The notes: generated by a model from the letters alone, not told the origin. A stretch of DNA of 10,925 nucleotides from Mycocentrospora acerina (GCA_022701365.1 JAKUHH010000368.1:1-10925); one strand, 5' to 3'; shown: positions 1-8,900, numbered from the stretch's first letter. Numbers and translations: made by a program.

Positions 1-1336
1 AACACTTTAGGGTCCCTAAGCACTGTTAACTTAGATACTAACCTAACCTCTAATTTAGTACAGGCGATAAATTGCTTCTTAGATGCACTTTTAATTGTAC
101 TCCTACCCTGCAGATTAGTACAAAGGATATAGAAACTGCTATTTTAGAATTTAGCAAAAAGATTATTTAGCTAATAGGCGTATTAGATGCGGTTTACAGT
201 TACAACAAGGATGTAAATCCCTTGTCTAAAGAGGGATAGAGGGCTATAACCTAGCTTTTTAATAGCTTCTTATCTCTTAGGGCTAGCTAATTAGCTGCAG
301 TATTGCACTTATAGTCTTTACGTCCTATTAATTAGTGTGTTTTTAACAAAATTGCGTTAGTAAGCCTTGCTCTAGGCACAAACTGTATCGCAAGGAAATT
401 TTAGTACACTATAAGACATATGCCTAAGGCTGTAAACAAAACAGCTTTTAAAGGAATCTTTAACAACATCTTTTATATAGCTTACTAGCAATATTACAAT
501 TAGCTAAAGGAGATGTCAGACAACAGAACTCTTTACCTAAAGCACTTAGAGTCTAATAAGAAGAGCAACTTGCTAGATTATCTCTACCCTAAAAGGAAAG
601 TGCTTTAGTTATTAACATTAAACACAGAGCTGTTATCTCTACATAGTTAAAAAGTTAAAAGCCTAGCCTAATAAGTTAAAGAGCAACAAGCTGTTGCCTA
701 TTCTGCGTATGTGCTTGTAGAGAATTTAGGTTAGACAATTGTTTTCTTATTAAAGGGCATAGTAATTAAGAAGTAAGTCTGTTAGAAGCAATCCTTTGTC
801 TTACATAACTTACTTTTTTAAGGATCTCTAAGTCTGTGGGTCTAGCAAGGCTTCGCTATCTGCTTAATTAAATAAAGGAAGACCTAATTATTAATTAAAT
901 TCTTACTTAACTTAAGGGTATTAGAGAGTTTCTTCTTTTCTATCTTTTAAATAATTAAGGTCTACCTATCTACTACAACAAAGTTAAGAAGCCTAAGTTG
1001 CACTTGCACCTTTATGCAGAGTTTAAGAATCTTAACTTAGTAGAGAGCTATAACATAACAATTAGTTCTGCGACTACGCTAACATTTCAGGATACACTAG
1101 ACATGATTAATATCTTTATAGATTCTTAAGAACAGAATGCACAAAGCTTAGCTACCTTAGGCTGCCTTAGCAGTGCTGACAAGGACTAGCCACATTTAGC
1201 TCAAAATTAAGAGAATTGCAAAAGCATGAGGCATAGTTATCTAATATGTGGTGCTAAGGAAGACAATGGCTTATTTATTGTAGATAATACAGATGAAGTT
1301 TTGTAGAGATACTGGTATAATTACATTAGGTTGTGA
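1..1336 (+). pseudogene. RIP-degraded coding relic, 5' part of a long plus-strand unit, unknown product
   Basis: Product not recognised. A 43-codon stretch is open from base 1 to 129. The coding-like frame then shifts by one near 95-125 and runs to 772 (about 14 TAA/TAG in 215 codons). A GTAAGT intron (773-822) would join it to another frame, 823-1333, with about 9 stops in 170 codons, ending at TGA 1334-1336. The alternative frames of 421-770 carry roughly 9-13 percent stops. Almost every in-frame stop follows a pyrimidine (AAT TAA, GCC TAA, TAC TAG), as expected if CAA or CAG Gln codons were mutated. The reading is rich in Leu, Lys, Asn, Gln and Ser, with Ala/Val-rich helical stretches around 690-770 and no motif I can name. 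The left end is cut by the window. ATG 420 lies inside the open frame and is unlikely to be the start. It may continue into the next relic after a one-base frame change at 1320-1334. Confidence 0.5.
773..822 (+). other. fossil spliceosomal intron (50 nt)
   Basis: The 5' site is GTAAGT at 773-778. A TAAC branch-like element lies at 806-809, followed by a T-rich stretch and the 3' AG at 821-822. Removing 50 nt joins the low-stop frame before it to the low-stop frame after it, completing a Lys codon across the junction. The length is typical of filamentous ascomycete introns. Splicing itself is inferred. Confidence 0.45.
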
Positions 1337-2173
1337 CTAAAAAGAAGACAAAGACAATATGTATACTAGCATTGCTGCAGCGTTATGCCTTGTAACAGAA
1401 TGCATAGAAGAAGTTAATTAAGCATAAATTTTTTTAATTTGTGTAAACAACGCCTATTTTTTATGTATATTATACAAACTAGCAAGTGTATTACCTTAAT
1501 CTTGCTCTTTGCTATTTCTTAACATAAGAAACTACAGTATGTTTAATCTAGATGCACTTATCCTAGTTTTAAAAAGTTGCCTATCCTTTACAAGAATATC
1601 CTGCAAGTGCTGCTACCTAATTGCAAGTGCCCTTAATAAGAATGTTAAAAATATTTTATAGTTCTAAGGATAGCAGCTTAATGTTTACCTAGGCAACAAT
1701 ACCATTTTGCTTATAAACTGCTTTAGCAATTAATTTTAGTAGAGTTTAAGCACTTAGAATATCTAAGGCAGTGCTTCTAATAATAAGAAAGTCTAGCTCT
1801 TTTAATGCAATGCTCTGCACAAGTTTTGTAATTGTGTTGTTCTAAAGGCTACTTTCTTTATAATTATAGAGAAGGATCTATAGACAGAGGTAACCTAGAG
1901 ACTAAGTCTTCTGTGTTCCTTATTCTGTAGTATTGCGCGCGATTTTAGCTTTATAATCTTTACACACTAGAAGTCCTTTTCTAGTAAATTAACTAAGTCA
2001 GATTTCTAACACATTCTTGTAATGGTCAGGCGCCCTGCCCTTGCTATTGATACTACGCAATAACCCCACTTATACCAAAAGGTAAGCACAAGAATACTTA
2101 AGCAAGTATTCTATGTGTAGTATAATATATATAGTGCTAGATCTAGACTTTGCCGACTAGATGCTATAAGCGA
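1323..2173 (+). pseudogene. RIP-degraded coding relic, middle part of the plus-strand unit, unknown product
   Basis: Product not recognised. The frame starting at 1323 carries only four TAA/TAG in its first 116 codons and none between 1494 and 1670 (59 codons). Over its whole length it has about 20 in 280. The translation is hydrophobic and Cys/Leu/Ile-rich in 1420-1630, then Gln/Asn/Ser-rich. It overlaps the end of the preceding relic by a few bases in a frame offset by one, so the two may be one gene broken by an indel. The other two plus frames also read fairly smoothly here because TGA is rare everywhere, so frame choice is uncertain. A GTAAGC donor-like site at 2175 could start an intron leading into the next relic. 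Bases 1999-2190 are less mutated than the rest. Confidence 0.35.
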
Positions 2174-2272
2174 GGTAAGCCACGTTGACTGTGCACGTGC
2201 TTAGTCGTTACAATTCTTGCATTTATTATAATATTAGAAGTTGCAGTTACTGTGCAACTCTACAACATTTAG

Positions 2273-3961
2273 AAGATTATAGAGATTGTCTCTTAAAGGA
2301 CAGTCTGTATAAAGGAAAGGTAGTTATGTCTTAAGACTGTCTATATTTTAGGTAAAGAGACAAAGAAGTCTTCTGCAGCTTGCAAAACTGTTAAACATCT
2401 TATAGAATATTATAAGAGTTGCTTAAGCAGATATGTTGCTTATATATTGTATTATTTTATAGTGTCTAGCAATCCCTTCTTAAGACAGGTATACAGATTC
2501 AGAGAGTACTGCCCTGCTGCCTAGCTGTTAGAGAAGTGTATTTTTTCCTCTAAAGGTTTTAACTAAGTAAAAGTTGTATTAGCATTAGAATAATAATTAT
2601 TACGTACTTAGAACACTACAAATAAAATAAACTTACTTCCTGCAGAAGCAGAGGCACTAGCTCTAATCAGCCTAACTACTCTTTTGCTAAGCCTTAGTGC
2701 TAACACAAAGTTACTAAAACCTAGCTGCAAATTTTAAGTACTTCTAGAGAGAAAATTAATGTTGTTGTCTATTAACATAATGTTAATGTAGGATAGTGTT
2801 GTATTTCTAGTGCAGACGCGACGCGCTTTGGTGTAGCGTTAGCTTAGCGCTAACTAAGGTAGGAATGTACAGCAGGACTTTAACAAACCTTTATTAGATT
2901 GCACAGTTTAAATTTAATCCTCTATTACCCTGTAACTAAACTAGTCTTAAACTAAGACATACACTACAAAATAGCAGATTATGTAAGTGCTAACATTACT
3001 AATTTTAAGATAGTTAACATTAATATCTTTTTGTTTAGCAATCAGCTTCTAAGAGGGTGAACAGGTTCTTTTTAGCAATCTATCTAAAACGTGTTTTCTA
3101 ACTTAGTTTATAGGCTGCCTTAACAAAGGTACAGCTACACATATATAGTTATCAGAAACCAGGAACGCTTACTAAGCCTAGGCTTAGAACATTCTGCGCT
3201 AAGAATTTAAATGTAACCTAGTATTAACGCTAAAAAAACTAGATTTAAGTTAGTCTTATAGCTTTTTAATTTTGTAGGAGCAGGTAAAATCTTACTAAAT
3301 ATTTACAGTAACTGCAGGTTATAGATACACATTTTATAAGCTAAGATTACCTAAATTAAATTGTCTAATAGAAGAAAGCTTGAAATACTACGTAACACTA
3401 TCTAGAAAGAGCTAAATAAAGCGTTATTAATCTTAGCTAAGCGCAGAATTTAGGAATAATAACATAGAGGTTTCTTTAGACAATTAAACTATTAATCTTA
3501 AGTTGTTAATAAAACAGGACAACAACTCTTAGTTTAACAGTTATATAGACATAGACACTTAACTAGTCCTAGGAAATAATATAAACAAAAATCACATTAT
3601 CTGTACACTCCTAAGTAGCAAGAAATTATCTTTAATTAAGATTAACCTTGTTGCTAATAGAAAAAAAGTTACAGATAGCATTACTTAACACAATACACTA
3701 GCTATAGAAACATTTGTAATTAATAAAAAAGAAGCGCCTATTTTAGATTATTCTGTAATTAATCAGAACTAAGAGGAGAATTACTTAATAGATTAGTAGG
3801 CATTTCTAGGCAGTGTAATAGCAAAGTTTAGGCAAGTGCTGCATAATTTAACAGAAGACAAAGAAAAAGTTAAAAGTCTAAGGGGAGATAAGAGCAGTTA
3901 AAATTAGATTACTAAAGAATCTACTAAATGTGTAAAACACTGTAGACAAGGCCAGAATATT
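2273..3961 (+). pseudogene. RIP-degraded coding relic of about 560 codons, unknown product
   Basis: Product not recognised. One frame can be followed with about 42 TAA/TAG in 562 codons, including stop-free runs at 2324-2521 (66 codons), 3302-3412 (37 codons) and 3563-3688 (about 42 codons). Beyond about 3961 the same frame rises to roughly 13 percent stops, which sets the right edge. The first half is Leu/Ala-rich and probably helical. The second half is Lys/Asn/Ile-rich with a charged stretch at 3840-3900. Near the end two Cys codons (3929, 3941) are spaced C-x3-C, too little to call a zinc knuckle. No DDE, reverse transcriptase, helicase P-loop or integrase motif was recognised. It is probably the 3' part of the same unit as the two relics before it, and it converges on the minus-strand relic that follows. 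Confidence 0.45.
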
Positions 3962-4012
3962 GTATTACTATTACCCTAAAGTATTATACTGCACATATCT
4001 AACGTTGTAAAA

Positions 4013-4813
4013 TTATAAGGAATTGCTGCAAGGAGTGCAAGCCTCTTTGTAGGTATTGTGAAACTCTAAACTAAAGTCTAAAAGGTATCTTAAGATTACC
4101 CCTCCTTTGCCTTGCAATCTATTCTAAGTCTTCTATAGCAAAGACTTTATTTAGATCTACTTGCGCCTCTTGCTTAGGGGCGTATTCGCGTCTTTTAGAA
4201 TTCCTACTAAGACATTTAACTACTTAGAGTTGCTGCTTAAAGTAACACTAGAAACTAAGTTGTTAAGACTACGCTGCCTTAAAGTTATTAGCGTTAATAG
4301 CTAAAGGTCTAGTAATCTAAGATAAGTTTGCTTCTTCTAAGGAGTTAAAAGCTTAGTCTGCAAAACAGCAGATACAGACGCAGACATAGGAGATAAAGAG
4401 GGCAAAGTATTCTTATTTACACCTGTCTTTAGAACCTTGTTGTGAACAGCTAAAGGTTACATAGCAAGCTTCTTATTGCTTTACTTCTTTAAGTCTTAAA
4501 TTTTATCTGCATTAATATTAAGAGATTTAAGAGATTAACAGTGCTGCAAGGCAGAGCTCCTAGAACGTTTAAGAGAGTAAGAGAAGGTATAGTTAACTAG
4601 CTAGGCATTAGTCTTATTATTATTATTGTCTTCTTCTGCAGTTAAATGCTAATTTCTTTTATAGATAAAGGTCTTAGTATTAGCATTAGTGTTAACAGAG
4701 TTAACAGTGTTAGCGCTATCTGCAGGCTTATTAATGCTAAAAATGTTCTGTTTTGCATAATTAAGAACTGCAGGACAAGTTAGACAGGGTTTAGTTATGT
4801 AGTGCAGTAAAAA
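4013..4813 (-). pseudogene. RIP-degraded minus-strand relic, possibly the C-terminal part of a pogo/Fot1-like transposase
   Basis: On the minus strand one frame has about 17 stops in 267 codons, with stop-free runs at 4652-4813 (54 codons) and near 4016-4120. The reading contains an Asn/Thr/Ser/Asp-rich linker (4614-4740, including an AsnAsnAsnAsn run from a TTA/ATT microsatellite), then a Ser/Pro/Thr-rich segment ending in Leu-Thr-Pro near 4345. About 58 codons later comes a basic LSKRRK motif (4160-4177) followed by a Gly-Gly. A Pro/Ser/Thr-rich linker, a TP, a helical stretch, then Leu-Ser-Lys-Arg-Arg and GG is how I remember the tail of fungal pogo-class (Fot1-like) transposases. No DDE catalytic domain was found upstream, so this assignment is weak and from memory. 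A CxxC pair (codons near 4780) sits at the N-terminal side. Confidence 0.35.
4614..4627. repeat. TTA microsatellite
   Basis: A (TTA)n run of 14 nt (4.7 units). In the minus-strand relic it encodes four consecutive Asn residues inside a low-complexity Asn/Thr/Ser linker. Confidence 0.8.
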
Positions 4814-4823
4814 TTAACTTACT

Positions 4824-5206
4824 ATACTCTATAATTTTTATAATAAATTCTTTAACTTTCTTACTATTATTACACAAAGTAACTAAAGTATAGAACTTGT
4901 TATTTAGCTACATATTAATATTAGCATTAAAAAACAATTTAACTATAGAGGTGTAAATACCTTAATGCTAAGCAAGTGTATTGCTCCTTAATACTGCTCT
5001 GAATTCTTAAATTGCATAATTAATCTGATGTAGAAACACAGGTATGCTGACTGTTAAATGGTTAGTTAGTAGGCTAGCTGGTCAGTTAATTAGCAGGTTA
5101 CCTAGCTAGTTGTTTAAGCAGAAGTAGGTATAGTTTCAGATTAAACTAGCAGCAATTGCGCCTTATAGCCTGTGCGCGATTTATTGTTTGTTGCTATAAA
5201 GGTTAT
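4824..5206. other. AT-rich interval, no gene recognised
   Basis: No frame has a convincing low stop density. The interval is AT-rich, with loose, irregular GTTAG/GCTAG/GGTTA iterations at about 5055-5115 that are too diverged to define a unit. It separates the minus-strand relic on the left from the minisatellite block on the right. An upstream exon of the minus-strand relic could be hidden here; a GTAAG donor-like site read on the minus strand lies near 4860. Confidence 0.4.
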
Positions 5207-5266
5207 ATGTTTAATCACATGTTTAGTCGCATGTTTAGTCGCATGTTTGGTCGCATGTTAGGTTGC
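5207..5266. repeat. 12-bp minisatellite, 5 units
   Basis: Five head-to-tail 12-mers with consensus ATGTTTAGTCGC start at 5207, 5219, 5231, 5243 and 5255. Units 2 and 3 are identical. The first and last units differ at several sites, some of them G-to-A or C-to-T. Confidence 0.9.
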
Positions 5267-5292
5267 TTAACATCAGCTTTCCTATGCTAATT

Positions 5293-5347
5293 ATAAGCTA
5301 GTCATGAGCTAGTCGTGAGCCAGTCATAAGCTAGTCATAAGCTAGTC
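5293..5347. repeat. 11-bp minisatellite, 5 units
   Basis: Five head-to-tail 11-mers with consensus ATAAGCTAGTC start at 5293, 5304, 5315, 5326 and 5337, with a partial sixth unit after them. Units 1, 4 and 5 are identical. Units 2 and 3 carry TGAG and CCAG where the others have TAAG and CTAG, the differences expected between less and more RIP-mutated copies. It lies only 26 bp from the 12-bp array. Confidence 0.9.
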
Positions 5348-5950
5348 ATAAGACCTTAGGCACACAAGAGTAATTTTAATAAAAAATTAGCAAAGTGAAC
5401 AATTAATATATAATATAGTAGTTGCATTATATGCATTCTAGTAGGAAGTAACATGTTTAAGTTAAAGGAATAATTAGAATAAGAATATAAGTCTTAAAAT
5501 CTATCAAAAGTACAATTTAGTGTTAGGATTTTTTTAATCTTATTTTAATAATTTGCTGTCTACAAAGAAATAATTTCTTTAATCAACTTATAAATTGTGA
5601 TTATAAATAATAGAAAGAATACCACTAAATCCAATTAGCAACCACAGTAAGTTTCTTTTAATTAGGATGTTATTAGTTTAAAGATTTAAATTCTCTTTCT
5701 GTTAGTCATTTTTAAGTCTTCAATATTAAAAATCTGCTCCACATGTTAACCTTTATGTTGCATAATTTAAGTTCTATGTGTCACCTTATTAACCTCTTTT
5801 AGCGTCTAATTAACATCTTTTATCTATAAAAGACAGGTAGTTGTTTTAGCTAACTCCTGTGCAGAGGACCTGATAGATTGTGGTTGTATTTTAGTAGAAT
5901 CTAATCATTTTGTGTTTAATACACTGTTTTTAACAAGTTTTGTCTGCTTA
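5348..5950. other. less-mutated AT-rich spacer, no gene recognised
   Basis: No convincing reading frame. Compared with the flanks this stretch keeps many TCA, CCA, TGA and TGG trinucleotides (for example near 5503, 5583, 5598, 5629, 5642, 5738, 5780, 5870 and 5881). It therefore appears to have largely escaped the mutation process that hit both sides. It could be a unique-sequence island between two repeated elements, or a younger insertion. Confidence 0.5.
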
Positions 5951-6129
5951 GTTAGAGATTCTTTTTCTATTGCAGTACTTAGTTTCTGCTTATAATAATT
6001 TAATAAGGTAGGTTTAGATAAGAAAAGTAACAAGGCAAGAGTTAGAGATTTGTTTTCTAATAGAGCAGTTGTTCTCTACTTAGGATAATTTAACAACGTA
6101 GGTTTAGATAAGAAAGCAACAGAGCAGGA
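5951..6129. repeat. imperfect 90-bp tandem duplication
   Basis: Two adjacent copies, 5951-6040 and 6041-6129, both begin GTTAGAGATT. They share an 18-nt block, GTAGGTTTAGATAAGAAA, at 6008 and 6098 (offset exactly 90). A third GTTAGAG begins at 6130. The period is a multiple of three and the copies are diverged, so this may be an old duplication of 30 codons in the minus-strand relic. Confidence 0.75.
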
Positions 6130-6215
6130 GTTAGAGTTTTAGGCAATGTTAAGTTAGGCTACAGAATTTTATTGTTAGTAGAAGCATTATGCAAAAAATT
6201 ATTACTAGTTGCGCT

Positions 6216-6668
6216 TTAGACTCCGCAACGTGCCTGCTTATAACTATGTTGTTGTTGTCTCTGTAATAGTAGAGTTATATAAGTTAGTTTAGTTTCTAAT
6301 TCTAAGTTAACTGTCTTGCTTAGTAATTTAGCAGTAGGTAGTGTAGATTTTGTGACTTGTATAAGACTTATAAAAGAGCTTACAGCAGTACTTGCATTAG
6401 GATCTGTAGACATAACTAAAGCAGATTAGTTGCAAAAATGCTTAAGTTAGTGTGTCTATTTGCTTTATTAGCACATAATGTTTCCTTAGATAGTTAAAGG
6501 GAATCTAACCTTAATAGTATCCTTTATTACTAGTAGTAACAGTACAACTATTTTGCAAGCTAGGGTTCTAGCAAGAGCTGAAGATGTCAGATTTGTTAAA
6601 ATAGAGCTTAGAGAGCATACCTACCAGCTAAAAGTGCAGTAGTGCTCAGCGCTAGTGCTTAGAGGACA
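6216..6668 (-). pseudogene. RIP-degraded minus-strand relic, unknown product
   Basis: Product not recognised. A minus-strand frame is stop-free for 65 codons (6219-6413) from an ATG at 6413 that is probably internal. It continues upstream to about 6668 with only about seven stops, so about 4.6 percent over 151 codons, well under the non-coding background. The reading is Ser/Thr/Leu/Val-rich, with a hydrophobic run (Ile-Val-Val then repeated Leu, near 6530-6550) that could be a membrane segment or a buried helix, and a Gln-rich stretch with three consecutive Gln (near 6250). Toward lower coordinates the stop density rises to about 11 percent, but the 90-bp duplication stays in phase, so the relic may extend to about 5870. 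Its partner or family is unknown. Confidence 0.4.
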
Positions 6669-6708
6669 TTACTATTAAGTGCATTAACAATCTTAGCTGC
6701 TTCTGTGA

Positions 6709-7141
6709 CTATCTAGATTAGAATTAGCAAGATTAATCTTAATAAACTATAAATTAAAGATAGCCTACCTAGCAAGTTGCGTCTTAGATAATTTTTATGT
6801 TATTACTTTCTTAAGTTTTTTGCGTCTGAATACCGTCAGGAGCAGACATTGTAGGAAGAGGTAAAACAAGGCAAGTAGGTTAAGAGCTAGAGTTAATAGT
6901 TAACATAGTAGGTCTAATTAGAGCTTAAGGATTTTTCTAAGTTAATAATTAATAGAATAGCAAAGTAAAAGCTTGCAACTACTAGGTTTAGACAGTCTAG
7001 TCACGTGTCTGATACAAAGACTAAGTAAATGCAAAATTGTTAACAGCGTAACAGGCCTAATTCTTTATATCTAGAAAGGCACAGAAGTTAAGAGATTGCG
7101 CAAAAGAAGACTAACTAAAAAAATTAAATAATTACAGAAGT
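6709..7141 (+). pseudogene. possible plus-strand coding relic, weak
   Basis: After a TGA at 6706, one plus frame is open for 51 codons (6709-6861) and again for about 37 codons up to roughly 7075. Near 7080-7130 the codons give a strongly basic Lys/Arg stretch. Stop density is about 6 percent to 7075. The opposite strand also reads moderately well here, as a possible upstream part of the minus-strand relic, so strand and product are both undecided. Confidence 0.25.
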
Positions 7142-7220
7142 AACTAGTTATACAAAAAACAATAAGTTAATTTACAAACTTATAACCTTATTTTAGATTA
7201 TATAAGGCAAAGCCTTAAAA

Positions 7221-7285
7221 ATCTCTTATGTGCTCTATCTCCTTTATCTGCTCTCTTCACTGTTACTCCTTCTGTCCTTTCTATT
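7221..7285 (+). promoter_or_regulatory. pyrimidine-rich tract ahead of a TATA-like element
   Basis: A 65-base stretch is dominated by C and T on the plus strand (repeated CTCT, TCCTT and TCTGTCC blocks), unlike its AT-rich neighbours. CT-rich stretches are common in promoters of filamentous fungi. Promoter function is inferred from its position just before a TATA-like sequence and a candidate ATG. Confidence 0.3.
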
Positions 7286-7295
7286 AGTAAGGTGC

Positions 7296-7303
7296 TATAT
7301 ATA
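7296..7303 (+). promoter_or_regulatory. TATA-like box
   Basis: TATATATA at 7296-7303 lies 11 bases after the CT-rich tract and 77 bases before the candidate ATG at 7381. The arrangement fits a fungal core promoter, but the window is AT-rich, so a chance match is possible. Confidence 0.3.
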
Positions 7304-7380
7304 GGACTTCCTGAATCTCGCTTATTTCCCACACTACCGCACGACTAGTGTCTTTCTAAGGATTTAATATTCTACTATTT

Positions 7381-7854
7381 ATGACTAGATTAGAATTTAA
7401 AGAAGATATAGTAGCTACACTAGGATTTTGTGCTATATCAGAATTACTTAATAGAATCTTAATAGAGTCTTGTAGCTAGGACACTACAGCTTTAGTGTGT
7501 ATTAAGAGATAGCTGTTTATAGGATCTAATTAAGATTCCTAGACAATTAGAGGTAGTACTAAGGTAGAAGAATAATCTTCTACCTGCAAGAGGGTTAGTA
7601 TAAATTAAAAATTAGATACTAAATACATTAAATAGAAACCTTTGTGCTGTTATTTAGCAAATAGACTGCTATTAAATAATAAGCTTAAATTTTAAGAATA
7701 TTAAATAATAATATAACGTACTATTTGCAACAGTGATATAAATAAGAGGTGCATACATATAGTAAAACAAGCCCTTAATACAGGTTAATTAGACTTTAAG
7801 GATAGCTTGCTCTAACTAAATGACTAAGTTTGTAGTATTAACAACGCACTGTGA
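7381..7854 (+). pseudogene. degraded plus-strand ORF behind a promoter-like region, unknown product
   Basis: Product not recognised. From ATG 7381 the frame is open for 32 codons before TAG 7477, giving an N-terminus of mixed acidic and hydrophobic residues. Following it with TAA/TAG taken as mutated Gln or Trp codons leads to TGA 7852-7854, 158 codons in all with about 13 internal stops (8 percent), mostly after pyrimidines. The ATG is chosen because it follows the TATA-like box and CT-rich tract at a plausible distance. The coding signal is weaker than in the zinc-finger relic. It could instead be the 5' exon of the gene remnant that starts near 8076. Confidence 0.35.
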
Positions 7855-8075
7855 TTACTAACCTCTGTTAGAGCTAAATATATGTCTAACATTTTTAACT
7901 AATTTTATATATTCTAGTATCTAAAAGTAGAGATAGTAAGAGAGAGTCGCACATGCCAAATAATAAGGTTCTTGTTTCTTGCGACTGTGCGCATTTAAAT
8001 AACTAAGCAGAATTATGTTATGCAAACAAGTTCGCATGAGGACTTTTGTGCTTAACAATTGCTTAAACTCTAGTC
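7855..8075. other. short intergenic stretch, nothing firm
   Basis: No clear frame. It contains AGTCGCACA near 7948 and GCGACTGTGC near 7981, which share an inverted AGTCGC/GCGACT pair about 25 bases apart. That could form a small stem but has no recognisable role. Confidence 0.3.
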
Positions 8076-8126
8076 ATGCTAGACTCTATATAATACAACA
8101 TAGCAAGCAAAAGTGCTGTATCACAT

Positions 8127-8169
8127 GTAAGTAAGCTTAGTAATGCTTAAAAAAACTTAAATCTTACAG
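8127..8169 (+). other. fossil intron 1 (43 nt)
   Basis: Begins GTAAGT at 8127 and ends CTTACAG at 8163-8169, with an ACTTAAAT branch-like element just before. Removal joins exon 1 to exon 2 at a codon boundary. It is supported by the same frame continuing through the next intron. Confidence 0.4.
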
Positions 8170-8242
8170 GCATAGATAAAAGAGCAACTACTTAGCCTTC
8201 TTTCAGACAATGTTGACGCTGCAGAAAAAGTAGCAAAAGAAG

Positions 8243-8287
8243 GTAAGTTTTTTTAAGGCCTCCTAACCTGCAATCTAACAAAATTAG
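8243..8287 (+). other. fossil intron 2 (45 nt)
   Basis: Begins GTAAGT at 8243 and ends TTAG at 8284-8287. Two CTAAC branch-like motifs lie between, the first preceded by TCC. It fits the consensus of short ascomycete introns, and removal joins exon 2 to the 84-codon open exon 3 in frame. Confidence 0.6.
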
Positions 8288-8544
8288 TGCTCTTAGACTT
8301 TGTTGCAACTTTTTCTACTTGCAATACTATTAAAAGTACTAACATAGCTAAAGGTATAGTTAACAAAGAAGGCAGCATTAGCTTAGGTTCTGCAGTAGTT
8401 CCTGTTGTGTTACTAAGCAACAGAGAAGAAGAAGAAGCTGCTGTAGTTACTATCTATAATAAAAAAAAGAACACTAACATAACTACAGAGGAGAGACTTA
8501 GGATACTTTATAGATTATTAAAGGCAAAGCTAAAGAGCAAATAA

Positions 8545-8900
8545 AGTAAAGAAAGTGTATAGTCTTTAATATAGATGCATATGCACTAAGAACCTAACAA
8601 CCTTTAGCATTAGACTTTGTACCCTTAATTAGTAGGTTAGGCATTATAACAGAGTAAGAACATTATTATTAGCTAACACAAAGGAGACTACAGAAAAGCG
8701 CAAAAGATAGTTGTTTAAATATTACTAATAACAAGAATTATAATTTAATTTTAATTCTTATATATATACGTAGAAGCACAGACTAATAGACAGCATTGCT
8801 GCCTAAGGGAAATAAATTGCTACAAAACGCGTGCGAACTAAGTAGCAACTAGCAAGTGCAACTAATAGGTGCGACCAGTAGATGCGGCCACACTAGCACC
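8545..8900. other. AT-rich interval ahead of the minisatellites, no firm gene
   Basis: The frame of the three-exon relic meets about eleven stops in 65 codons here, so coding is doubtful. It could be a 3' flank or a more decayed C-terminus. A TATATATACG sequence occurs at about 8761. From about 8825 the composition changes to GC-richer DNA that leads into the repeats. Confidence 0.4.

Larger units (their letters stand above)
8076..8544 (+). pseudogene. small three-exon gene relic, unknown product (about 126 residues)
   Basis: Product not recognised. The proposed exons are 8076-8126, 8170-8242 and 8288-8544. Both introns begin GTAAGT and end AG, and removing them joins one continuous frame: codon boundary at the first junction, GAA-G/TG giving Glu-Val at the second. 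Exon 3 alone is stop-free for 84 codons to TAA 8542-8544, unusual in this window. Only two internal stops remain (8091, 8173). Neither follows a pyrimidine; the TAG could be a mutated Trp codon. The product would have an acidic/Ala-rich helix in exon 2, a hydrophobic Val-rich segment, a four-Glu run (near 8431) and a Lys/Arg/Leu-rich C-terminus. The ATG at 8076 is uncertain: a TATA-like CTATATAAT follows it at 8086. The frame might continue past 8544, where stops become dense. Confidence 0.45.

Noticed and set aside
7..19. TTAGGG and CCCTAA separated by one base, resembling head-to-head telomere units.
   Set aside because: Only one unit on each side, inside an open coding-like frame. A chance palindrome is enough.
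2815..2860. GC-rich short inverted repeat around GTTAGC and GCTAAC that could be a hairpin or origin-like element.
   Set aside because: The stem is only about six bases, with no A-tract or iteron context and no known role.
3929..3961. Possible CCHC zinc knuckle at the end of the long relic.
   Set aside because: Only two Cys codons with C-x3-C spacing, and no downstream His/Cys pair in the right place.
4330..4440. A short acidic plus-strand open stretch (repeated Asp/Ala codons) ending at a TGA.
   Set aside because: It is antisense to the better-supported minus-strand relic and has no extension either side.
6825..7230. A Gln/Lys/Ser-rich plus-strand frame resembling a Gag-like protein.
   Set aside because: Stop density is about 12-13 percent, no lower than background. 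Gln richness comes only from reading stops as Gln.
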